NCBI RefSeq assembly: GCF_036634195.1
Contig: NZ_JAZIFY010000001.1
Location: 4,350,501 to 4,414,500 of the forward strand
Origin: Streptomyces sp. P9-A4
GTDB lineage: Bacteria > Actinomycetota > Actinomycetes > Streptomycetales > Streptomycetaceae
DNA: 64,000 bases
Direction: 5' to 3'
Positions 42,006 to 51,131 of the stretch are shown here, in pieces. Each line of letters begins with the position of its first letter. Within the stretch, counting starts at the first letter, position 1. The position numbers and the translations under genes are program-made. The notes beneath the pieces were generated by a model, which was not told the DNA's origin, searched no databases, and worked only from the letters and a program-made list of their open reading frames with translations.

Positions 42006-42620
42006 CTATGCGCCGTCGAACCGCCCGAACTTCCCCCGGTGGAACAGCAGCGGCCCCCCGTCCTCGTCCGTCGCGCCGAGGGACTCCACCCGGCCGACCA
42101 CGATCAGGTGGTCGCCCCCGGTGTGCACGGCGGTGATCGTGCAGTCGATCCAGGCGGGCGTCCCCGGCAGGCGGGGTGAGCCCGTCGTCGGCGCGGGGGT
42201 CCAGTCGACGCCCGCGAACTTGTCCGCGCCGCTCACCGCGAAGGAGCGGCACAGGCCGCCCTGGTCCGCGCCGAGGATGTTGACGCAGAAGGTGCCCGCG
42301 CTCGCGATCCGGGGCCAGGTCGTCGACGTACGGGCGACCATGAAGGCGACCAGGGGCGGGTCGAGGGAGAGGGAGGCGAAGGACTGGCAGGCGAAACCGG
42401 CCGGTCCTTCCGTGTCGAGGGCGGTCACGATCGTGACGCCGCTCGCGAAGTGGCCGAGGACGCGGCGGAATTCGGCCGGGTCGACGGGCGGTCGCTCGTC
42501 CTCCCGTACCGCGCGCAGTACCGGCCGGGGCAGTGGTTCGACGGCCGTCGGCGAACCGGCCGCTCTCAGGTGTCGGACGGCGGTGGCCGCCATCCCCGCG
42601 TGTCCCATCACATCACCCAT
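42006..42620 (-). CDS. Flavin reductase-like protein
   Basis: A 204-residue FMN-binding split-barrel protein of the flavin reductase domain family, which supplies reduced flavin to two-component monooxygenases. The family core is FRRVLGHFASGVTIVTALDTEGPAGFACQSFASLSLDPPLVAFMVA, with STTWPRIASAGTFCVNIL and a terminal FHRGKFGRF. It is close in type to HsaB-like reductases of steroid ring cleavage. Start is uncertain: ATG at 42620, 42608 or 42593; the first lies six bases from a shared catabolic operator. No partner oxygenase is beside it. Confidence 0.88.
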   Translation of the reverse strand: MGDVMGHAGMAATAVRHLRAAGSPTAVEPLPRPVLRAVREDERPPVDPAEFRRVLGHFASGVTIVTALDTEGPAGFACQSFASLSLDPPLVAFMVARTSTTWPRIASAGTFCVNILGADQGGLCRSFAVSGADKFAGVDWTPAPTTGSPRLPGTPAWIDCTITAVHTGGDHLIVVGRVESLGATDEDGGPLLFHRGKFGRFDGA

Positions 42621-42625
42621 TGAAA

Positions 42626-42640
42626 CTGACGCATCGTCAG
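42626..42640. promoter_or_regulatory. Catabolic operator 5 (CTGACGCATCGTCAG)
   Basis: Both arms are perfect. It abuts the most upstream start of the flavin reductase gene, so binding would cover the start region. Confidence 0.7.
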
Positions 42641-42723
42641 ATGGGAAGCCCCGGGGAGCCCTTGTGCACGGGGGCGCCGCACGCCGGAGCCCCAGCGGAA
42701 CACTCGGCAGCCCCGCACGCCGA

Positions 42724-42762
42724 AGCCCCCGGGGCGACGGACCGGCCGTCGCCCCGGGGGCT
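42724..42762 (-). terminator. Strong hairpin after the 1202-residue gene
   Basis: AGCCCCCGGGGCGACGG (42724-42740) pairs with CCGTCGCCCCGGGGGCT (42746-42762), 17 bp with loop ACCGG, about 30 bases beyond the stop of the large secreted protein gene. Confidence 0.85.
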
Positions 42763-42792
42763 CCTGGATGAGCGCGCACTACGGGGTCGGGA

Positions 42793-45700
42793 TCACCCGG
42801 CGACCGCCCCCGTGGACCGGGTCCAGGCGACGCCCGCCGTGTGCCCGGTCCGGTAGGCGGTCACCTTGACGGTGATCCGCGTCCCGCGCTGGGCCTTGCC
42901 GAGCGTGAGCCAGGTCTTCGTGGCGCCGGTGATGGCCCGCCCGTTCGCGTACCACTGGTAGGTGTACGAGGTCGGAGCCGGCGTCCACGTACCCCGGTTC
43001 AGGCTGAGGGTGCGCCCGACCTTGACCGTGCCGGTGACGTACGGAGCGCGGGTCGCCTGCGGCGCGAGGCCGTGGGCGACGGTGTAGCCGGCCGAGGTGT
43101 ACGCGCCGGTCAGGTGCCCGGTGCGGAGGGCGTACACGGTGACGGTGACCTTCTTGCCGAGGGCCGATGCCGGGAGGACGTAACTCGACCCGGTCGCGCC
43201 GGAGACCGCGACCCCGTTCAGCCGCCACTGGTAGCCGTACGAGGTGGGCGCGGGCGACCAGGCCCCGACCACGGCGGAGACCTTCCCGCCCACGCGCGCG
43301 GACCCGGTCGGGTAGGGCACGCGGGTCGGCTTGGGCGCGAGCCCCTTGACGGCCACGGCCGGGCTGACGGCGGTGACGGAGGGGTGCCCGGCCTTGCGGG
43401 CGGTGACGGCCACGGACAGCTGCTTGCCGAAGAGGGCGGTGGGCAGGGTGTACGTGGAGGCGGTGGCACCGGCGACGGCGACGCCGTCGACGCGCCACTG
43501 GTAGGCGTACGCGTCGGCCGCCGGACTCCAGGAACCGGCCGAGGCCGTGACCTTGCCGCCGATGACGGCGGTGCCGGTCACGGTGGGAACGGCGGTGGAG
43601 CGGAGCGGGGCGACGACGGTGACCCGCCCGAACGCGTGCGCCGAGTCCTTGTACTGGTCCACCCGGAGGTACAGCGAGCCGAGCGGCGCCCCCGTCAGGT
43701 CCAGGGCGATCGTCATGCTCCGCCGGTCGGCGGCGACGGAGACCGTTGTGGACGGGGCGCGGTAGCTGCCGGACGCGTTGGTCACCTCGAAGAGGTCCTT
43801 CTCGTGCAGCGCCGTGCCGGTGACCGTCATGGTGATCTTCCCGGCGCCGACGGTGCCGGGGGTCACGGCCGTGACGGACGGCTCCACGGAGCCGCAGAGG
43901 CTGGAGCAGAAGGCGGTCGCACTCACCTGGACGGGCGCTTCGGTGGGAACCGAGGGCATCCCGATCACGAGGGTGGTGGGCCGGGACACCCAGACGTAGC
44001 CGTCCCTGCCGGGCACGACGCAGTTGTAGTACCCGTACACGTCGTCGCAGGCGTTCTGCCGGGTCACCCCGTCGTACAGCCACGGGGTCGGCGACTTCTG
44101 GTGGGACGCCGCGGGGGCGAACGACAGCTTGAGCCAGTCCCCCGTCATGGTCGGGAGCACCGCGCAGAGCGTGGGCTTCTCCTCGGACAGCGTGCCGGTC
44201 AGCGGGCCGAAGCCGTAGGTGATGTCCGGCACCCTGACGCACTCGGGCGCGGGCCCGGTGGCGGTGCCGATGCGGACGGCGTCGAAGCGGTAGGCGGGCA
44301 GGGTGGCGTCACCCGGACCGAGCTCCACGATCGCCTGGTAGGCGGTGGAGCCGGTGACGGCGCAGCCCGGTGCCAGGCTCTCGCACGCGGTGTCGCCGTT
44401 CGCGCTGTACACACCGGCCCCGTACGCGAGGCCCGTCGCGGTGTAGCGGGCCTTCAGGTGCAGGGTGTCCCGCGCGTCGGTCGTGGTCACCCGGTGGCAG
44501 ACCAGGGTCCAGTACGAGCCCGAGGCGCCGAGGAGTGCCGGTGCGCCGGCCTTCGTGGCCGGGGTGGCGACGCAGCCCCGCGCGGTGGCGGTGACGTCCC
44601 GGCGGACGAGGGTGGCCGCCGGGCGGGTGCCGCCGGGGACGAGGACGGTGTACGAGAGTCCGGGCGTCAGGGCGCAGTCGTCCGACCGGTCGCCCCACTC
44701 GTCCTGGCAGGCGGGCTCGCCGTGCTCGTCGAGCACGGTGAAGCCCTCGGTGGAGCCGTCCGCGGTCCTGATCAGCTCGCGGGCGGAGTGGTCGTCGGCC
44801 GGGATCGTCAGGCAGTCGCCGACGACTCCGTCGCCGGTGCCCACGGTCGCCCCGGCCGGGTTCGGGCCGAAGTCACCGGCGGGGAAGGTCCGGCAGTCGC
44901 TCGCCACGTCCGTGCGGCGCACGACGAGGCCGTAGGAGCCGGTGTCCGCGCCCGATCCCGCGCGCTCGACGATCGCGCGGTAGGGCGCGGTGCCGCCGAG
45001 GGAGCAGGCGCCCGAGGACAGGGACTCCTCCCTCCAGCAGAGGGTGGTGCCGGTCGCGTCGAGCACCGTGATGTTCGGTGTCACCCCGCCGTCGGCGGGC
45101 CCGCCCGTGATGGCCACCTTGGCGCCCTGCGGGACGGGCAGGTTCAGGCAGTCGACCTCGTGGGCGACGGCGAGGGCGCCCCGGTACGGCTGCCCCAGGG
45201 ACATGTCCTCGCAGCCCTCCGCGGCGGAGGTGAGGTCGAGGATCCGTACGGCGTCGTCGGCGACCAGGGTGTACGTCACGCCCGCGGTGAGCGGGCAGGC
45301 GCCCCCGTACTCGCAGACCCTTCCGTCCGGCCCGTAGATCGCGATCGGACCCGTGCTGCCGGACGCCGTGACGGCCTGCACCCTGTACAGGCCGCTTCGG
45401 GCCGGGGTGAACGTCTTGCACTCGGCCGGAGCCGGGTCCTGCGCGGGCACCGGGCCGTACGCGGTCACGCCCGCGACCGAGCAGCCCACGGGGTGGGTGA
45501 CCTGCCGGAGCGTCAGGGTGTACGGGACGGGGTACGTGCCGCCGGAATTGGGCGCGAAGCGCGCGAGGACGCGGTAGTCGCCGCCTCCGGCGGGCGTCAC
45601 GCAGGCGTAGCCGACGCTGCAGAGCCGCTTGCCCGTGCTGTCGGTGATCCACGCCTCGACGTTGGCGGAGGCGTGGTTCCGGAGGGTGGAGGTGATCAGC

Positions 45701-46401
45701 TCGCCCGGCGCGGCCGTGAAGGAGTGGCAGACGATGCCGGCCCCGCTGGTGGAGGTGCCGGTCGTCGGGGCCGTGCCGAAGGCGGTGCCGACGGGGCCCG
45801 TGCAGCCGGGGCCGGCCATCAGCGGGACGAAGGCGATCCGCGCCTCGGTGGAGGCGTAGTCACCGCCGGCGAGGTCGAGCGTGTACGTGCCGGCGGCCAG
45901 CTCGCAGGGGACCGAGCCGAGACCCGGGCACGCGACCGGCGTGCCGCCGGAGGAGAGCGTCATCGACGACGGGTGACCGCCGTCGATGACCAGCCAGTGC
46001 CGACCGGACTTCTCCACGGTGAGCGTGAAGCAGGCGGTGTCGAGCAGGCCCAGCTTCACCTGGCCGACCGCGTCGCCCGGGTCGCCGAACGGCGCCAGGG
46101 GCAGCACGGGGCAGGGGGCCGCCGTGGGGTCCGTCGGGTTCGGCGTCGGTTCGGCGGTCGGTGGCGCCGTGGGCGTCGGGTCCGTCGTGGGGCCGGGCGT
46201 CGGCGACGTCGGTTCGGGCGTCGGGTCCGGCGCGGGTGCCGCGCTCGCGGACGTCGGCGGCGCGGGCGTCGCCGCCAGTGCCGTCCCCGTCGGGAGCATC
46301 GGCCCGATCAGGGCCGTCAGCAGGGCGGGAACCAGAAGAAGCGATCTTCTGGATCTTCGAGATCTTCGGGACTTTTCGCGCGAGCGCGCGGAGTCGGGCA
46401 T
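42793..46401 (-). CDS. Large secreted protein with TIG and Ig-like repeats
   Basis: A 1202-residue exported protein. A signal peptide (RRSRRSRRSLLLVPALLTALIGPML, cleaved near TALAA) is followed by a Pro/Thr/Asp-rich linker (about 45-95). About 750 residues of beta-rich repeats with paired cysteines come next, then a TIG/IPT-like domain (SVTAVTPGTVGAGKITMTVTGTAL). Three C-terminal Ig-like repeats of about 83 residues share the pattern VGGKVSAVVGAWSPAPTSYGYQW. No catalytic motif or sortase signal is visible; adhesion is the best guess. The ATG follows GGGGGGAACGGAC. Confidence 0.78.
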   Translation of the reverse strand: MPDSARSREKSRRSRRSRRSLLLVPALLTALIGPMLPTGTALAATPAPPTSASAAPAPDPTPEPTSPTPGPTTDPTPTAPPTAEPTPNPTDPTAAPCPVLPLAPFGDPGDAVGQVKLGLLDTACFTLTVEKSGRHWLVIDGGHPSSMTLSSGGTPVACPGLGSVPCELAAGTYTLDLAGGDYASTEARIAFVPLMAGPGCTGPVGTAFGTAPTTGTSTSGAGIVCHSFTAAPGELITSTLRNHASANVEAWITDSTGKRLCSVGYACVTPAGGGDYRVLARFAPNSGGTYPVPYTLTLRQVTHPVGCSVAGVTAYGPVPAQDPAPAECKTFTPARSGLYRVQAVTASGSTGPIAIYGPDGRVCEYGGACPLTAGVTYTLVADDAVRILDLTSAAEGCEDMSLGQPYRGALAVAHEVDCLNLPVPQGAKVAITGGPADGGVTPNITVLDATGTTLCWREESLSSGACSLGGTAPYRAIVERAGSGADTGSYGLVVRRTDVASDCRTFPAGDFGPNPAGATVGTGDGVVGDCLTIPADDHSARELIRTADGSTEGFTVLDEHGEPACQDEWGDRSDDCALTPGLSYTVLVPGGTRPAATLVRRDVTATARGCVATPATKAGAPALLGASGSYWTLVCHRVTTTDARDTLHLKARYTATGLAYGAGVYSANGDTACESLAPGCAVTGSTAYQAIVELGPGDATLPAYRFDAVRIGTATGPAPECVRVPDITYGFGPLTGTLSEEKPTLCAVLPTMTGDWLKLSFAPAASHQKSPTPWLYDGVTRQNACDDVYGYYNCVVPGRDGYVWVSRPTTLVIGMPSVPTEAPVQVSATAFCSSLCGSVEPSVTAVTPGTVGAGKITMTVTGTALHEKDLFEVTNASGSYRAPSTTVSVAADRRSMTIALDLTGAPLGSLYLRVDQYKDSAHAFGRVTVVAPLRSTAVPTVTGTAVIGGKVTASAGSWSPAADAYAYQWRVDGVAVAGATASTYTLPTALFGKQLSVAVTARKAGHPSVTAVSPAVAVKGLAPKPTRVPYPTGSARVGGKVSAVVGAWSPAPTSYGYQWRLNGVAVSGATGSSYVLPASALGKKVTVTVYALRTGHLTGAYTSAGYTVAHGLAPQATRAPYVTGTVKVGRTLSLNRGTWTPAPTSYTYQWYANGRAITGATKTWLTLGKAQRGTRITVKVTAYRTGHTAGVAWTRSTGAVAG

Positions 46402-46530
46402 GTCCGTTCCCCCCGGAGCGGCAGTGTGTGGCATATGCGCGACACACGATAGGGCCCCGGTACGACAGCCTCCGCTACCGCCCCGCTCCAAGCGCTCCCG
46501 CTACCCGGCCCTCACCCCGAGCCCCACCGC

Positions 46531-47319
46531 CTACCGCCCCTCGTACCGCGCCTCCCTCCGTTCCACGAAGCTCGCCACCCCCTCCTGCGCGTCCCTCGTC
46601 GTCATGTTCAGTTCCTGCGCCGTCGCCTCCGCCGCGAAGGCCGTCGGCCTGTCCGTGTCCAGGGACGCGTTCACCAGCTGTTTCGTCAGGGCGAGCGCCC
46701 GCGTCGGGCCCTGGGCGAGGCGTTCGGCCCACTCCCGGGCCGTCTTCGGCAGTTCCTCCGCCGGGACCACCCGGTTCACCAGGCCCAGTTCCCGTGCCTC
46801 CGCCGCCGTCACCGCGTCCCCGAAGAACAGCAGCTCCTTCGCCCGCTGCGGCCCGATCAGCCGGGGCAGCAGATACGCTCCGCCGCCGTCCGGGACCAGC
46901 CCCCGCCGTACGAACACCTCGATGAACCGCGCCGATTCCGCCGCGATCACCAGGTCGCACGCGAACGCCAGGTGCGCGCCGATGCCCGCCGCCGTCCCGT
47001 TCACCGCCGCGATCACCGGCTTCTCGCAGTCCATGACGGCGGCGATGAACCGCTGGGCGCCCTGCCGGATCATCCGGGCCACGTCCCCCACCACGCGTTC
47101 ACCAGGAGTGGCGGGCGCGCCGCGCAGGTCCGCGCCCGCGCAGAAGCCGCGCCCGGTCGCCGTCACCACCACGGCCCGCACGTCCGGGTCGGCGGAGGCC
47201 TCGGCGAGCAGGGCGATGATCCGTTCCCGCTGGTCCCAGGTGACCGCGTTCATCGCCTCGGGGCGGTTGAGGGTGATCCACGAGACGCCGTTCTCGACGG
47301 TGTGGAGTACGTCGGACAT
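46531..47319 (-). CDS. Enoyl-CoA hydratase/isomerase
   Basis: A 262-residue crotonase-fold enzyme that adds water to, or isomerises, enoyl-CoA esters. The oxyanion-hole parts GRGFCAGADLRG and NGTAAGIGAHLAFACDL and the acid-bearing FVRRGLVPDGGGAYLLPRLIG are present. VSWITLNRPEAMNAVTW starts the fold. The ATG follows AGGAG. It lies 11 bases after the ADP-forming ligase gene in one operon, behind two copies of the shared operator. It supplies the hydration step expected after the acyl-CoA dehydrogenases of the other units. Confidence 0.92.
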   Translation of the reverse strand: MSDVLHTVENGVSWITLNRPEAMNAVTWDQRERIIALLAEASADPDVRAVVVTATGRGFCAGADLRGAPATPGERVVGDVARMIRQGAQRFIAAVMDCEKPVIAAVNGTAAGIGAHLAFACDLVIAAESARFIEVFVRRGLVPDGGGAYLLPRLIGPQRAKELLFFGDAVTAAEARELGLVNRVVPAEELPKTAREWAERLAQGPTRALALTKQLVNASLDTDRPTAFAAEATAQELNMTTRDAQEGVASFVERREARYEGR

Positions 47320-47330
47320 CGCAGGGGCTC

Positions 47331-49553
47331 CTATCGGCAGACCGCCAGCGCGTCCAGGGCCACCGCGCCCTGGCCGCGCGGCAGCACCATCAGCGGGTTG
47401 ATGTCGAGTTCGGTGAGGTCGCCGTCGAGTTCGAGGGCCATCCGCTGCACCCGCAGGACGACTTCGACGAGCGCGTCGATGTCGGCGGGCGGCGCTCCCC
47501 GTACGCCGTCGAGCAGTGCCCGGCCGCGCAGTTCGTCGAGCATCGAGCGGGCCTCGGGTTCCCCGAACGGCGGGACCCGTACGGCCGTGTCGTTGAGGAC
47601 CTCCACGAGGACCCCGCCGAGGCCGACGGTGACGGTCGGGCCGAAGAGTTCGTCGCGGGTCACGCCCACCACCATCTCGACCCCGCGTCCGACCATCTGG
47701 CAGACCAGGATGCCGTCGAGGTCGATCTCCTCGAAGCGGGCGATGTCGGTGAGTTCGCGGTAGGCGTCCCGTACCTGACTGGCCGAGGTGAGCCCGACCT
47801 TGACCAGGCCCAGTTCCGTCTTGTGGGCGAGCTGTGCGCCCGAGGCCTTCATGACGACCGGGTAGCCGACGAGTCCGGCGGCCCGGACGGCCGCCGCCGC
47901 GCTGGTGACGAGCTGCTCGCGCGGCACCCGTATCCCGTACGCCCGCAGGAGCTGCTTCGCGGCGTGCTCGCTGAGCCGCCGGCCGGGCCGCATGAGGGCC
48001 TGGGCCTTGCGGAGGGAGGGGGAGGGGGTGCGGGGGGCCTCGTCGAAGGGGGAGCGGTAGGCGGCGGTGAAGCGGTGGTGGTCGAGATAGGCCTTCACGG
48101 CGCCGATGCAGTTGGCGAAGGTACGGAAGGTGGCGACGCGCGAGGAGCCGAGGAGGGTCGTGCGGTAGGCCTCCTCCGTACCGACGGGGGAGCCCCAGAC
48201 CACGCACACCAGTTTGTCCGTCGCCTCGGCGGCGTCGACGAGGTCCTGGGCGAGCTTGTCGCTCATGGGCGGGAAGGGGCCGGTGATGGGACAGATCAGG
48301 ACGCCGACGGAGGGGTCCGCGAGGATCGCGTCGATGATCTTCCGGCCGCGCCAGTCGCCCACCGGGTGGCCGCCGTTGTCGACGGGGTTGGAGACGTTGA
48401 GGTACTCCGGGATCCACTGGTGGAGTTCGTCCTGCTTGCCCTGCGGGAGGGTGGGGATGTCGAGTCCCGCCGCCGTGGCGAGGTCGGCGAAGTGGGCGCC
48501 CGTCCCGCCGGAGATGGAGTAGACGACCACGCCGTCGGCGAGCGGCGCGCGGGCGCGGGCGAGCAGGGTCGCGGTGTCCTGGAGCTGGTCGAGCCCGTCG
48601 ACCCGGATCACCCCGAACTGCCGCATGGCGGCGTCGACGACCCGGTCCGCGCCGGTGAGCTTGCCGGTGTGGGAGGCGGCGGTGCGGGCTCCGGTCTCGG
48701 TGCGGCCGACCTTGACGGCGACGACGGGGACGCCCTGGCGGGCCGCCTGGTCGGCGGCGAGGAGGAAGGAGCGGCCGTCCTTGAGCCCTTCGACGTAGCA
48801 GGCGATGGCGCCGACCTCGGGCCGTCCGGCGAAGTACGAGAGGAAGTCGGCGGTCTCCAGGTCGGCTTCGTTGCCGGTGGGTGCCCAGTGGGAGAGGCGG
48901 ACGCCCAGCTCCTGGAGGGTGAAGACGGGCCGCCCCTGGTGGCCGGACTGGGTGATGAGGGCGATGGCGGGGCCTTCGAGGTCGTCGCGGAAGCGTTCGA
49001 AGGCGTTGAGGTTGGTGTTGGGGCCGAGGAGGCGGATGCCGGAGCGGCGTACGGCGGCGGCGAGGCGTTCCTGTGCGGCGGCGCCGGCCTCTCCGGTCTC
49101 GGCGAAGCCGGAGGCGAACGCGACCGCGAACTTCACCTTGGTCTCGGCGAGCTGCTCGATGACGGGCAGCGGATCCGCGACGAGGAGGACGGCGAGGTCG
49201 ACGGGTTCGGTGAGGTCGCCGACGGACGGTACGCAGTCGATCCCGAAGACGCTGGTACGGGTCGGGTGCACGGGTACGAGCCGGGCGCCGACGCGTTCGG
49301 CCCAGGCGAGCAGCTGCCGGGTGATCCCGGTGTTGGGCCGTCCCTCGGTGTCCGAGGCGCCGACGACGGCGACGGACTCGGGCCGGAAGAACCGGTCGAG
49401 GTCGGGTACGGGCGCGTGCAGCGGGCGCCCGCTGACGTCTCTGTCGCCGGGGACGGCGGTCACGCCGTGCACGGTTGCCCGGTCCGGTTCTCCGCAGGCG
49501 ACCACGCGGGCGCGGCGATCGGCCGTGAAGGTGCCGTGAGTCGATCCAAGCAA
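47331..49553 (-). CDS. ADP-forming acyl/acetate-CoA ligase, fused subunits
   Basis: A 740-residue fusion of the alpha and beta parts of NDP-forming acyl-CoA synthetases. A CoA-binding domain (about 55-150, FFRPESVAVVGASDTEGRPNTG), a ligase domain with the phospho-histidine loop ASHTGKLTGADRVVDAA, and a C-terminal ATP-grasp domain (about 520-735, YPVVMKASGAQLAHKTELGLVKVGL, ELDINPLMV) are in order. It makes or uses acyl-CoA with ADP/ATP. The start is a TTG behind GGGCGGGCGG; an internal GTG near codon 30 is possible. It heads an operon with the enoyl-CoA hydratase. Confidence 0.87.
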   Translation of the reverse strand: MLGSTHGTFTADRRARVVACGEPDRATVHGVTAVPGDRDVSGRPLHAPVPDLDRFFRPESVAVVGASDTEGRPNTGITRQLLAWAERVGARLVPVHPTRTSVFGIDCVPSVGDLTEPVDLAVLLVADPLPVIEQLAETKVKFAVAFASGFAETGEAGAAAQERLAAAVRRSGIRLLGPNTNLNAFERFRDDLEGPAIALITQSGHQGRPVFTLQELGVRLSHWAPTGNEADLETADFLSYFAGRPEVGAIACYVEGLKDGRSFLLAADQAARQGVPVVAVKVGRTETGARTAASHTGKLTGADRVVDAAMRQFGVIRVDGLDQLQDTATLLARARAPLADGVVVYSISGGTGAHFADLATAAGLDIPTLPQGKQDELHQWIPEYLNVSNPVDNGGHPVGDWRGRKIIDAILADPSVGVLICPITGPFPPMSDKLAQDLVDAAEATDKLVCVVWGSPVGTEEAYRTTLLGSSRVATFRTFANCIGAVKAYLDHHRFTAAYRSPFDEAPRTPSPSLRKAQALMRPGRRLSEHAAKQLLRAYGIRVPREQLVTSAAAAVRAAGLVGYPVVMKASGAQLAHKTELGLVKVGLTSASQVRDAYRELTDIARFEEIDLDGILVCQMVGRGVEMVVGVTRDELFGPTVTVGLGGVLVEVLNDTAVRVPPFGEPEARSMLDELRGRALLDGVRGAPPADIDALVEVVLRVQRMALELDGDLTELDINPLMVLPRGQGAVALDALAVCR

Positions 49554-49587
49554 TGTTCCGCCCGCCCTTCACCCATCATCCTTATGA

Positions 49588-49602
49588 AGCTGACACTTAG
49601 TC
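49588..49602. promoter_or_regulatory. Catabolic operator 6 (CTGACACTTAGTCAG)
   Basis: Perfect outer arms with a changed centre, 34 bp before the ligase start. A second site lies 24 bp further upstream. Confidence 0.65.
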
Positions 49603-49611
49603 AGATTACAG

Positions 49612-49626
49612 AACTGACGCTCAGTC
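49612..49626. promoter_or_regulatory. Catabolic operator 7 (CTGACGCTCAGTCAG)
   Basis: Perfect arms. Its 24-bp start-to-start spacing from operator 6 puts both on similar faces of the helix, allowing joint binding. Confidence 0.7.
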
Positions 49627-49744
49627 AGGAATGGGTGTGCGCGGGGAAGCCGGATCCGGGCCGGGAGATTCCCCCCGGGAACAGCCGGTGCCCCGCCCCC
49701 GTTTCCCCCGGGTGCGGGGCACCGCCTTCACCGTCGTACGCACC

Positions 49745-50920
49745 TCAGGCGGCCCCCGACCGCCCCGGCCGCCCGGCCCGCCGCGCGATCCGCCGGGCGA
49801 TCCGCTCCGCGTCGATCGCCAGCTCCCTGAACATCCCGCTGATCGGGTTCGTGAAGCCCGTGAAGTACAGCCCCGGCGCCTCGCGCGGGCAGCGCGCCCC
49901 GTGCGTCAGCGGCCTGCCCCGGTCGTCGAGGACGTCCAGGTGGCCCAGGAGCGGTTCCAGGGCGCGCCGGTAGCCGGTCGCCGCTATGACGGCCTCCGGG
50001 GTGATCCGGGTGCCGTCCGCGAGGACCACGTCCGGGCCGTCCAGGTCCTCCACGGCCGCGACGATCTCGACCTTGCCCGCCCGCACGGCGGCGATCAGGC
50101 CCACGTCCTGCACCGGGATCGCGCCTTCGCGCTGCCGGGTGGCGAGGCCGGTGTCCGGCCGGGGCAGCCCGTACGCCCGGAGGTCCGGCGACGCGAACCG
50201 GGCCACCAGCCCGCCCAGAAGGTCCACCAGCGCCACCGGAAGCCGCCGGATGAGGATGCCGGAGCGCTGGGCGGGCCAGCCGGCCGTCGTCCGGCGCACG
50301 ATGTGCGGGACGGTCCGCACGGCCAGCCGGACGCGCTTCGCCCCGCCCCCGGCGAGGTCGGCGGCGATCTCCGCGCCGGTGTTGCCGATGCCGACGACGA
50401 GGACGTCCTTCCCGGCGTACGGCTCCGGGTTGCGGTAGGTCCGGGCGTGGCTCAGCTCGCCCTCGTACGCGGTGAGGCCGGGCCACTCGGGCAGGATCGG
50501 GGTGTGGTTGTGGCCGGTGGCCACGACGACCGCGCTCGCGGTGAGCCGCCGTCCGCCCGTCGCGTGCAGGATCCAGTCCCCGCCGGCCCGGTCGACGCGG
50601 AGGACCTCGACGCCCGTCACGACCTCCAGCTCGTGCTTCTCGGCGTACTTCTCCAGGTAGCGCACCACGTCCGCGCGGGCGACCCAGCGCCCGAAGGAGC
50701 GGGGGATGCGCAGCCCGGGGAGGGCGGAGAGGCGCCGGGTGGTGTGCAGCCGCAGCCGGTCGTAGTGGGTGCGCCAGGAGGCGCCGACCGCGTCGGACTT
50801 CTCCAGGACGACGGCCCGGACGCCCCGCTCGCGCAGCGAGGCGGCGACCGCGAGTCCGCCGGGGCCGCCGCCGATGACGTAGACGGGGTGGGCGGAGGAG
50901 GGAGGGGGGGTGGTGGCCAT
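49745..50920 (-). CDS. Flavin-containing monooxygenase-like protein
   Basis: A 391-residue FAD/NADPH oxidoreductase of the flavin monooxygenase/CzcO type. The FAD motif is IGGGPGGLAVA (17-25), the NADPH motif GIGNTG (177-182), and the FMO/Baeyer-Villiger-like fingerprint appears as YEGELSHARTY (152-162), with Tyr in place of the first Phe. ATGYRRALEPLL closes the fold. The substrate may be a ketone, amine or sulfide. The ATG at 50920 gives the proper N-terminus; a longer frame to 51034 has no similarity. A 12-bp palindrome lies upstream. Confidence 0.87.
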   Translation of the reverse strand: MATTPPPSSAHPVYVIGGGPGGLAVAASLRERGVRAVVLEKSDAVGASWRTHYDRLRLHTTRRLSALPGLRIPRSFGRWVARADVVRYLEKYAEKHELEVVTGVEVLRVDRAGGDWILHATGGRRLTASAVVVATGHNHTPILPEWPGLTAYEGELSHARTYRNPEPYAGKDVLVVGIGNTGAEIAADLAGGGAKRVRLAVRTVPHIVRRTTAGWPAQRSGILIRRLPVALVDLLGGLVARFASPDLRAYGLPRPDTGLATRQREGAIPVQDVGLIAAVRAGKVEIVAAVEDLDGPDVVLADGTRITPEAVIAATGYRRALEPLLGHLDVLDDRGRPLTHGARCPREAPGLYFTGFTNPISGMFRELAIDAERIARRIARRAGRPGRSGAA

Positions 50921-50937
50921 GAACGCTGAGCGTAATG

Positions 50938-50949
50938 ACGTGTACACGT
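50938..50949. promoter_or_regulatory. 12-bp palindrome ACGTGTACACGT
   Basis: A perfect palindrome 18 bp before the monooxygenase ATG. It differs from the shared catabolic operator, so this gene is probably under a different regulator. Confidence 0.5.
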
Positions 50950-51090
50950 TGTGGGTCTCGACCAAGAGGGATTTCGGTTGCGAATCGGTCACGCGCGCCC
51001 GCGTCCCGCGCTCCGCGTCCCGCCCCGGCCGCACCCGGACCCCACCCCGGCGTCCCCACCTCTTGCGCTCCCCGCCCGCCCTGCGCTGAA

Positions 51091-51105
51091 CTGACGTACC
51101 GTCAG
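51091..51105. promoter_or_regulatory. Catabolic operator 8 (CTGACGTACCGTCAG)
   Basis: A fully palindromic copy, 26 bp before the DoxX-like ATG. It is the best match to the consensus in the window together with operator 1. Confidence 0.75.
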
Positions 51106-51131
51106 ATCAGGCTCGTCGAGAGGACGCGCGC

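Noticed and set aside
42641..42723. GC-rich CCGGAGCCCC-type repeats after the flavin reductase operator
   Set aside because: Copies are short and irregular; nothing beyond base composition is needed to explain them.
42841..46452. 1203-codon plus-strand open frame opposite the secreted protein
   Set aside because: The minus-strand protein has a signal peptide, Ig-like repeats and paired cysteines; the plus-strand product has none of these.
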